Of a DNA stretch of 64,000 bases, positions 56,284 through 64,000 are shown piece by piece. The stretch spans positions 12,636,701-12,700,700 of the forward strand of contig OY855913.1 in assembly GCA_963693305.1 (NCBI GenBank), in the 5' to 3' direction. Numbering within the stretch: the stretch's first letter is position 1; each line of letters begins with the position of its first letter. Position numbers and translations under genes: made by a program. Source of the stretch: Meandrina meandrites. Its lineage: Eukaryota; Cnidaria; Anthozoa; Scleractinia; Meandrinidae. Below the pieces are notes generated by a model, which was not told the DNA's origin, did no database searches, and saw nothing but the letters and a program-made list of their open reading frames with translations.

Positions 56284-56609
56284 TACAATAAGGTATGTAG
56301 TCTTTGCGTTCGTCATACTAAGGTAACGTAGACATACTCCACGTTTTATCTTGTGCACGCAGTCAGGTACTCTCCACCCCCTTAGCCCATTCACAAGAAT
56401 AATTAACTATTTAATTAATTGGTATTAATTAATCAACTATCAAATTTTACACCTTAGCACTTAAGGCCAATAAGGGCCAATAAGGGCCTTATAGGTGACC
56501 CCCATTCTTTATGATTGAGAAATGATCAAAGAAGTTAAAAAAAATTCTACGGAGCGGTTTCAGAGCCACTACCGTTCCTTTTTGTTCTCATGTTCAGTGT
56601 TTATTATCT

Positions 56610-57050
56610 TTACTCGGTGCTTTTATCCACCTCTGTGCTAGTTTTGTTCTCTACATCTAAACGACCATCTTTGTCATTCAGATCTGTGGGTAAAACGTCT
56701 GATTGGTTCCCTCCTTCACAGCCAGCAGATTCTCCTTCTTGATACACCCCTTGATGTTTTGTAGCCTTGTTCTCCTCAGATTGAATCCCATTTGAAGTGT
56801 CAGTAGCCACCTTAGCGAAGTCATCAGAACAGAATGCTCCCATTCCTCTATGCGTCACAAATGATGGTACTTTAGGACCAATAGTTCGAGCCAATCCAAC
56901 AGCAGTCTTTATTTCTCTTGCTTTCTTCTTCGCCTCCTCCGCTGCCCTTTTGGAAGCTTCTTCTGCTGCTGAAAGTTTATCCTGAGCCTCTTTCATGGCT
57001 TGTTCAGCAGCAAGTCTCTCCTTGTCTAGTTTCTCAAGCCTCTTACGTTC
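56610..57050 (-). CDS. SWAP70/DEF6-like: SWAP70/DEF6-like protein, terminal exon
   Basis: Last coding exon of a SWAP70/DEF6-family protein, a PH-domain, phosphoinositide-responsive Rho-family exchange factor and actin regulator. It starts at acceptor TTGTCTTAG and runs 146 codons to a stop. It begins with the end of a long coiled coil (ERKRLEKLDKERLAAEQAMK...). It continues into IKTAVGLARTIGPKVPSFVT and RGMGAFCSDDF, which mirrors the C-terminal motif of vertebrate SWAP70 ([20 protein letters not shown], then PAAFTQAELE). The remaining 70 or so residues are acidic and low-complexity, and extend beyond the vertebrate C-terminus. An AATAAA lies on the minus strand at 56600-56605, right after the stop. 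Confidence 0.78.
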   Translation of the reverse strand, partial: ERKRLEKLDKERLAAEQAMKEAQDKLSAAEEASKRAAEEAKKKAREIKTAVGLARTIGPKVPSFVTHRGMGAFCSDDFAKVATDTSNGIQSEENKATKHQGVYQEGESAGCEGGNQSDVLPTDLNDKDGRLDVENKTSTEVDKSTE

Positions 57051-57099
57051 CTAAGACAACAGTGATAACATTTTTAAACTAGAAATAACCAACGGTTAG

Positions 57100-57810
57100 G
57101 AATGTTTCTCTTATCACTGCTCATCAGTGAGTGTGTTGAAATATCCTAGATGCGTAAACGAATATTTTGCCGGTTTCGTTGCGAGTTACCTGTGCTTGGC
57201 TGAGTGAGTTCAGACTTAACCTACTGCATATTTACTTACCAGGAATGAAGAAAATTCATTCAGTCCTCTACATAAAATTCTCTTACGTCTTCAGCAACGG
57301 GTACGATAAAACAGAATAAGTTACTCATGCAACCAAACCACAACGAAAAGAAGACGGTTCAAAACAGTCAAAACAACATTGTAAGCTTATTCTAAGTTAG
57401 CGTGTACCACTTCCCAAATCACAAACTGCACAATTCTTACACAAAAACTGCTTTAAAATGATTTTCATAACCGGCACCATCAATTTGCAGATTTTGTTTT
57501 GCCGCTGTGATTTTCTCAGTTTGCCGTGGCGTGAGTTTCAATTTTAGAACCTGTCTCAGGCAAGAAAATTCAGATGGGTTAACCACGAAATAAATTGACA
57601 TCGCTTTCGTCAACAAGACTATGAGAGGTTTTTAAGATATTACGTTTAACCGTGAGCGATTAACTGAGTTTATTTTGTACCTATATGGGGGAGGCCACCG
57701 TATAACCTTAGAAACAGTGTGGCTACTTATTTTGTAACCCTGTAATTAACTGAAGCAAAAATTTAATAAATGGGAGCTCCGCTTTTTGGCCTGCCTTAAT
57801 CTATAAACTT
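57100..57810 (+). repeat. Dispersed repeat R2, copy 1
   Basis: CTGCTCATCAGTGAGTGTGT through GGGAGCTCCGCTTTT...CTATA is shared with 62150-63056 on the same strand. Confidence 0.75.
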
Positions 57811-57869
57811 ATAACATGACTGAGACAACTGAGAGGACCAAAAACTACATTCAGCAATCAGAGTAAATA

Positions 57870-58002
57870 TAGACTACGAGCAGTCCCTATTTATTGGGGA
57901 ATAGTGCCTCGCCTCGCCTCATCCCCAATTTTCGCGGGGGCATTATTTTTTTGGCTTTACGCTCGACGGACTACGAAAATAATAGGGACTGCTCGTAGTC
58001 TA
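57870..58002. mobile_element. 133-bp hairpin MITE, GACTACGAGCAGTCC ends
   Basis: TAGACTACGAGCAGTCCCTA is mirrored perfectly at the right end. The flanks GAGTAAATA and GAGTAATTA match at 8 of 9 positions, a likely 9-bp target duplication. Confidence 0.82.
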
Positions 58003-58085
58003 GAGTAATTACAGAATACAATATTACTTTAATTTTATTGGCAGAAATACCTAGCTTTAAGCTGCTTACACATATTCATACTTAC

Positions 58086-58412
58086 TTCCTCAAGCAGCTT
58101 CTCCTGTTCTTTATGTCGCTCCTCTAAATTCTCTCTCATTCTCATCTCATCCTCAAGTAGCTGCTCTTTTTCCAACCGCAATCTTTCCATTTCCTCTATC
58201 CTCTTCTTTTCCGCCTGCAGCAATTGCTCCTGCAAAGCACGTGCCTTTTCTTCTTCCTCCTTTGCTCGTCGTTCATCTTCAAGGAGTTTTTGCAGTTCTT
58301 TTTGCAGCCTCTCCAGCTCTTCTCTTTTTTTGATCTCCTCTTGTAGAAGGACTGCTTCTTCTGCTGCCTGTGCTTCTGCCTGATGATAAAGCTGCTGCAG
58401 CCTTTCAAGCTC
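58086..58412 (-). CDS. SWAP70/DEF6-like: SWAP70/DEF6-like protein, coiled-coil exon
   Basis: A 327-bp exon (109 codons, phase 0 on both sides) between acceptor CTTGTTAG and donor GAGGAA|GTAAGTATG. It encodes a continuous charged coiled coil that includes LEDERRAKEEEEKARALQEQ, close to [20 protein letters not shown] of mammalian SWAP70. It joins in frame to the terminal exon at 57050. Coiled coils are easy to over-match, but the order coiled coil, GLxRxIxP motif, AF(T/C)xxxF is specific to this family. The PH and EF-hand-like N-terminal parts should lie further upstream (higher coordinates), but I could not find them before 64000. Confidence 0.78.
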
Positions 58413-58867
58413 CTAACAAGTAAAGTGCAAGTGTTACGTTCCTCTGTCACTGATGTTACGAGAATTAACTTTAAATGCTTCAAAGTTTTATTAATGTTTT
58501 GTTTTCCTTGTAAAAAGGTCACTAGCGTAGAAATCACGTCAATGATCCCAAAGGAAAATCATGCCAGTAACACCCATTTTCAACAGAATTCCAGTGCGGA
58601 TTTCTGCAGGGATTCCGGCAGGAAAAATGATAATCAAAGGCTCTTTTAAGTGCTTCTGTGATTAAATTCACACCTCTCCTTCCTAAGCCTTGTTTATGCA
58701 AGAACAAATGAATAGCTTGGTGCATGCAAGTGGCTGGCGTAAGTGACTTTTTCGGGTGAAAAATGAATTTTTTGTTAAAAAGCACCCGAATTTTTGCATG
58801 TTGTCTTCAATTTAGTAGAAGAACATAGCCCTGTATGTTTTTTGCTGCTTTGCGCTTTGTATTCGAT

Positions 58868-58985
58868 AGGGTTAGCGTTTAACGTTAGGGTTAGCGTTTA
58901 GCGTTGGGGCTAGCGTTTAGCGTTAGGGTTAATGTTTAGGGTCAGGGTTAGGGTTATAGTCAGGGTCTCAAAACACTTTGCCTTG
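58868..58985 (+). repeat. Degenerate telomere-like tract (TTAGGG/TTAGCG)
   Basis: About 120 bp of GGGTTAGCGTTTAGCGTTAG and GGTCAGGGTTAGGGTT variants. Confidence 0.7.
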
Positions 58986-59824
58986 TGCTAGGGTTAGCGC
59001 TATCTTCGTGCTAGCCTAAGGAAAATAATAAAACAGAAAACGCTTCTTTTCATATAACCACAGCATGAATCTAAATAAAGTCAATGACCAGTCTCTTAGA
59101 CTCTATTAGAGTAGGTATCTATCTGAGAGTGAAACGTTTTGCAATCAGTAAATACGTGAAACTCCGTTCGAACAAAAATAACTTCGGTTTGCATTATTTT
59201 AAACAAAACTAAAAATCATTTAGGCCATCCCCTTTTTTTTCTCTGTTTAGCGTCGTCCGACCGACCCAGATTTTCGCGTTTTCAAAAAAAAAAAATTCTG
59301 CAGAAGGGAATGACACATTATTTCAAACAAATGTCACTTTAATCCGAAACATAGGCAATTTTTTGCCATACAGTTTTGGTGGTTCATCCTTTTTCGCTGT
59401 TCTCGCTTGAGTTTAACCACGACGTCGATTTTTCCGGTATATACTTCATGGTAGAAAGCCACAAGTGCACCAAAAAGGTATACTTCATGTAATAGTAAAT
59501 ATTCTGTCACTCTTGAGAATGTGTATTTTATAATACTCCCGCCAATCCTCCGTAAGAAAAAAGATGGCGGCGGTACATTTGACCACAATACCCTGCGAAC
59601 CTAACACAGCCAATATGGCACATAAAAAGCTATGTTTTTGCGAAATTCTTCCCCGTACTAACAACATTGTTCATGCCAGGTTTCAAGTTTTTAAAGTTTT
59701 TCTGTGAGTTTCTATGAGCGTTTTTACTGTTTTCGCGCGCTAAGCATTATAGGTAAATGTACCAGTCGCCATCTTTTTGCGTACGGTGGATTGCCGGTAG
59801 TTACTGGTGGTTTCTCGTAGTTGA

Positions 59825-60110
59825 TGGTAGTTACTTATTATATGACTAGCTCCGTGAGCGGTCAAGATGAAGCGAATCTCGTGCTCTGATTGGCTTGACC
59901 GCTCGGGATCGCCCGCTGTGTTCCTGCAAGCGAAAAAACAACCTTTACCAACGCTACTTGAAAAAGATTTTCGTCGTAAATTTTCGCTATGAAACTATTT
60001 TCCGAAATAACACAACGATTTCCTGTCTATTTCTAGCAAAAGGAAGTCCGACAACAATGAACGAGGTCTTGAAGCGAATGAGAGCAAACAAATTAAACTA
60101 CAAATGTTAA
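59825..60110 (+). repeat. Likely repeat with TATATGACTAGCTCCGTGAG start
   Basis: Contains inverted GAGCGGTCAAG...CTTGACCGCTC and a splice-acceptor-like TTTCTAG followed by an open stretch; I believe it is transposon-derived but cannot name it. Confidence 0.3.
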
Positions 60111-60478
60111 TTAACGAGTTTCGTGAAATATACTTGCCGCAAAAACCGGCTGATACAAAAATTAAAACGCAAAGCGACTTGAAGACATGATATCAGCTTT
60201 GTTTGGCGGAAAAGGGAGAGACTGAAGTCAGTGACATACCTGAAGAATAAAGTGCTCTGCAAACTAGTCGTTTGTGTAACATCTTCAAAAATGGAAGAAA
60301 GCGGACGGCGAACATACCATCTTTTCACCGAAGCCTCTGACATTAAAATCCCAAACGCTTTCAACAATCACGATTTCAATATTCAGCTCGTGTATGTCAC
60401 CGCAGGTTTGCACCACTAAAGCGGCCAGATGGAATGGACATTCTTCTTTTAAGGCTTCAAAGTCTAGGGGTTGACACA

Positions 60479-60600
60479 TTATGCCGGCATAATTTCGAGC
60501 ATAATACTATAGGTGGAGCATCGAGCATAATGCCGGCATAATAGTGCATTTTGCCGGCATAATAGTGCTTTTTTTGGCGGCATAATAGTGCCATTTTGCA
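60479..60600 (+). repeat. ATGCCGGCATAATAGTGC repeat
   Basis: Four units with GCCGGCATAAT (self-complementary GCCGGC) and ATAGTGC in 120 bp, the last degenerate (GGCGGCATAATAGTGC). Confidence 0.75.
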
Positions 60601-62139
60601 ACATAACAGTTATTTCCTTTTTCAGAGCTACTATTGTCCATATATTAAGTTAAAACTATAAAATTTCAAGCTATTTTAATGTTCTACATGGTTTCCATTA
60701 CTATTGAGCACTTTAGGCTTGTTCCCAGTGCATCCTCAACTGGGTTTAGCTCTTTAGGCCTGGTTACTCTCACTCCCGGAAAAAAATTTTTACGGCACAA
60801 TTATGACTCACCCGAAGGGCCGCAGGGCGGAGCCCCATAACTACCGTGCGAGGATAGAAATTGAGAAAACCATGCGTTTGAGTTTTCATGGTCATCGTGG
60901 CTAGCGGCATGGCTCGCGGGCGCGTGCGCCTAGCGACGACGACGTTGCCCCAACATGGCGGCCATACTCCAGAAAAAGCTTGACATGGGCATCTTACGTG
61001 TTTGATATTGACCATCCACCTTTTGTTAGAAGTTACCTATCGTTGATGTTTGTAGGACACTGTATATTTTTTTTTTTTATCTACTACCCGGTGGGGTCCC
61101 TTCCCAGGCTTTCCCGCGCGTGGCGTGTGCAAAGCCGGACGATTGTGTTTGCCACGGATAAATGGCGAAGAAATTATCGTTGAAATGACTTTTCCGGTAG
61201 TTCCTTATGGCTGAAGAATGGATGTAGTCGAGTCTAGACTGGCAAAAAAGGTGGGGAATTTATCCGTTGTTGTACATGGGAGAGTGAAAGGAAGTCAGAA
61301 AAATTTTTGACGGAGAAAATCAATCTTATTCTCGACCTGTTCGTAATGTTTGATTCCAACCTTGTCTCAATATATACATAAAGATACATAATGATGTACC
61401 AGCTAATCAAATAATCGCTCAAAATCGCTTCAAATCGCTCCAAACCCCTAAAAAGTACAAAGGCAGTGAACAAACAGCAAATAGGACGAAGAAATAAAAC
61501 TTTATTTTCAATTTTATTGTTTTTGACAACTTTTTATATTATTACTTATAGACCTTACAGGGTTCGTATACTCATATAAGCGGCTTGGGTTACCTGTGCG
61601 ATGACCAGGGTTCGACATGCGGCTGAGCAAGGGTGAAAATCACTGAATTGAGCTCAAATAAAAGTAAACTCAAAGCCAATCAAGTTAACTGAAGTGAAGG
61701 ATAAAAGACTGTTAAAGACTACACCGATGGAAAGAGAGAAATTGATCTTCGTTGATAATTCATATAATGTATATGTCGGTGGTATTGGAGAAAGCTTACA
61801 ACGTAATTGCTGTGTTCGTCTCCGATATTATTTTGCTGGTTTGAAAGCTTTGCCCTGCAGAATATACAAGCTTTCTTCAATAATGAGGTAACAAACGTAA
61901 ATGTATGCACTAAGCATAAGCCTAATTTTATATTGAGAGAATTTACTTCATTTATGAACAAATTTGAAGTTGCGTCGCTTTTCAGATCTTCCCGTAAATA
62001 TTTATCAAACCTCAGTGTTTGTACATTCGACTAACTATTTTCTGTTTTAGTTAGTGGATCGGAGTTACCTGTGATGTTCACTAATGGATTTTGAAAACAA
62101 ATTATTTAGTTTCACGGAGGAAAATCACAATTTCGGCTC

Positions 62140-63056
62140 GCTTGCATTTGTTTTGTTTCTCTTGTTCTGCTCATCAGTGAGTGTGTTGAAATGTCTTGCA
62201 TGCGGAAACGAATATTTTGCCGGTTTCGTTGCGAGTTATCTGTGCTTGGCAGAGCGAGTTCAGACTTTACCTACCGCATATTTATACTTACCAGAAATGA
62301 AGAAAATTCATTCAGTTCTCTACATAAAGTTCTCTTAGGTACTTAATAGCAACGCGTACGATAAAACAGAATTCCACTAAACCGCAACGAAAAGAAGATG
62401 GTTCAAACAGTCAAAACAACATCGTAAGCTAATTTTGAGTTAGCGTGCACTACTTCCCAAATCGCAAACTGCCACAATCCTTACACAAAAACCGCTTTAA
62501 AATGACTTACATAACCGGCAACATCAATTTTCAGAGTTTGTTTTGCCGCCGTGATTTTTTTTGCCGTGGCGTGAGTTCATTTTGTTTACTTTGTTCACTT
62601 TGTTTTTCTGTATTTTGTTTTTGCCTTGAGTTGATTTTCTTGCCTGTAGTAAATCAAAACAAGGTCAAAATTCTTTTTACATTGAAAAACTCATAGAGAT
62701 CTTGGAGGTGTATTATAGTAGTGCACAGAAAACGTTATATAAAGTTTAACTAAGATTTGTTTTGCGCTGACGTGCGTACGTGTGGAACCCAATAAAATGC
62801 ACTCGTCGATTTCAATTTTATAACCTGTAAGTAACAAGCTGTCACAGGAAAGAAAATTCAGACAGGACCACGAAATATATTGACGTCGCTTTCGTCAACA
62901 AAACCATGAGAGGTTTTTTACAATGAGCGATTAAAATTCATTTTGAACCTGTATGGGCCACTGTATAAGCTTAGAAATATAGTGTGGCTACTAATTAGTA
63001 ATGAAATTAATAAAAAGGGAGCTCCGCTTTTAGGCCTGCCTAAATCTATATACTAG
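62140..63056 (+). repeat. Dispersed repeat R2, copy 2
   Basis: Second copy of 57100-57810, longer, with the same GGGAGCTCCGCTTTT end. Its 84-codon frame at 62084-62338 has no counterpart in copy 1, which carries stops. Confidence 0.75.
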
Positions 63057-64000
63057 TAGTAATCAGCGATTAGGGGAGTGCGTTCGACCTAAGATGGAGA
63101 GTCAGGTAGTAGCAAAGGAGCAAGGTTGTTGGCAAACTATGCCATTTAATATGCCTCAAATGGAGCGATGAGGATGAGTGAGAGAGGAATCTCATCTCAC
63201 AACATTTTGGAGGAAGGATTGCGTGACGAGCCAAAAGAACATCTCTCTGCAAAATAAACTGGAATTTGTCGCATCAAGAAATGGGTTGTGTTGTTTTCGA
63301 AGGGGTTCAATAAACTGTGAAAAAATTGTGACACTGTAGCAGTTCTTGATATGTTAAAGCAGAATTTTTCTTTTCTTGGAAGCTGTTATCGTAAATTGGG
63401 TGTTACAGAAGAAGCCATTCAACCGGACGGAAACATGATCTGTCATCATAGCAGTGATTGTTTGCCAAAGGTCAAATAGAACCTCAAATAATGCATGGAA
63501 CGGCAAATTCTCATTGATGTCAGAATATTGTAAAACAACGTGAATAGAAGTCGTTCCAAGCACTTCATGTGACATTCACAAAGCAGAAACGTACAAAGTC
63601 ATAAATGAATGGGCAATTTGCATTCATTTCTTTTACACTAAAATTCATATGGAATAGAAATGAATTATCATGTACACGACAAATAATTATTTATTTCACC
63701 TTAGTTGTTTAATATCTTTTGGCACTACACAACTTCTAAAATTCCACAGACTTCTACAAATACTTTCACTTCAATTTCAAAATAGATCGAGGCACAGCAC
63801 ATCAACTTTTCGTTCATAGTCAATACACTCATAATATTCAATAATGATTTCCTCATCAAAATGCCTAAACATTCTGCGAATAACTATAGAATACAAATTC
63901 AAAGAAGCGATAAAACAATTTTGATCCTTATTCTACTCACTCGTTTTACATGAAATGCTAACGATTTGCAATTTTAGCTAGTTTTGTGAATCGTTTTGCA

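Larger units (their letters stand above)
49271..56609. other. Intergenic region between SBNO start and SWAP70/DEF6-like end
   Basis: 7.3 kb built from duplicated segments, a SINE, two 10-bp arrays and several DNA elements (listed). In 54900-55240 and 56290-56590 I see nothing else. Confidence 0.75.
57051..58085 (-). other. SWAP70/DEF6-like intron
   Basis: Holds one partial R2 repeat and one 133-bp MITE. Confidence 0.7.
58413..64000 (-). other. Upstream of the coiled-coil exon; no further exons recognised
   Basis: The PH-domain exons of a SWAP70/DEF6 gene would be expected upstream, but none is recognisable before 64000. 58990-59820 and 60605-62080 hold no element I can name. Two minus-strand frames (60285-60479 and 63354-63575) look protein-like but match no family I know. 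Confidence 0.5.

Noticed and set aside
60285..60479. Minus-strand frame beginning MCQPLDFEALKEECPFHLAA
   Set aside because: It looks protein-like, but I cannot place it in a family or link it by splicing to the SWAP70/DEF6-like exons; left unannotated.
63354..63575. Minus-strand 73-codon frame (MSHEVLGTTSIHVVLQYSDI...)
   Set aside because: Protein-like composition only; a stop codon lies directly before the ATG and no family or splice partner was recognised.

Overview
This window is animal nuclear DNA, most likely from a stony coral or a close anthozoan relative. It is AT-rich and has no bacterial gene layout. Coding potential lies in short exons with matching GT/AG splice sites, separated by introns of 1 to 17 kb full of DNA-transposon, SINE, LINE and satellite debris. 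The organism call is inference: it rests on the gene structure, on how far the proteins have diverged from vertebrate homologues, and on repeat types I associate with corals (for example hairpins of the TAGCCTGC...GCAGGCTA kind).

Two multi-exon host genes lie on the minus strand. The first is the 5' part of strawberry notch (SBNO), a nuclear helicase-like regulator. Six exons can be placed: 48564-49108, 38531-38585, 30349-30448, 13422-13464, 11810-11976 and 9984-10022. All splice phases agree, and together they give about 316 residues ending in the Walker A loop GDGAGVGKGRT. The rest of the gene should lie left of position 1. The second is the 3' end of a SWAP70/DEF6-type gene (exons 58086-58412 and 56610-57050), encoding the coiled coil and the C-terminal tail; its earlier exons were not found. 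A single-exon BEN-domain gene (32265-32864, minus) sits inside SBNO intron 2.

Layout. 1-9983: SBNO intron 6 (partial), with a tRNA-type SINE, several DNA-transposon derivatives and minisatellites. 10023-13421: exons 6 to 4 and short introns. 13465-30348: 17-kb intron 3, with a 1457-bp foldback element carrying 560-bp arms, a roughly 280-bp satellite, a 44-bp hairpin insertion, a LINE tail, an ATCGAAC-rich transposon and telomere-like repeats. 30449-38530: intron 2, with the BEN gene, clusters of ATCGTGT/ACACGAT and a 5'-truncated RTE-type LINE. 38586-48563: intron 1, a dispersed repeat broken by nested mariner-type and TTAA-type elements, plus tandem duplications and a THAP-like relic. 49109-49270: SBNO 5' UTR and TATA-type promoter. 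49270-56609: intergenic, dominated by a very unusual 10-bp array (TACGTTTGAC and variants) that begins in two copies of a promoter-plus-ORF cassette, flips orientation at a 31-bp palindrome and is split by a 1337-bp transposon. 56610-64000: the SWAP70/DEF6-like gene and more repeats.

The strongest candidates for something undescribed are the 10-bp CpG array with its duplicated cassette, the foldback element, and the nested BEN gene between oppositely oriented motif clusters. Repeat boundaries and identities were judged by eye, not by alignment software.
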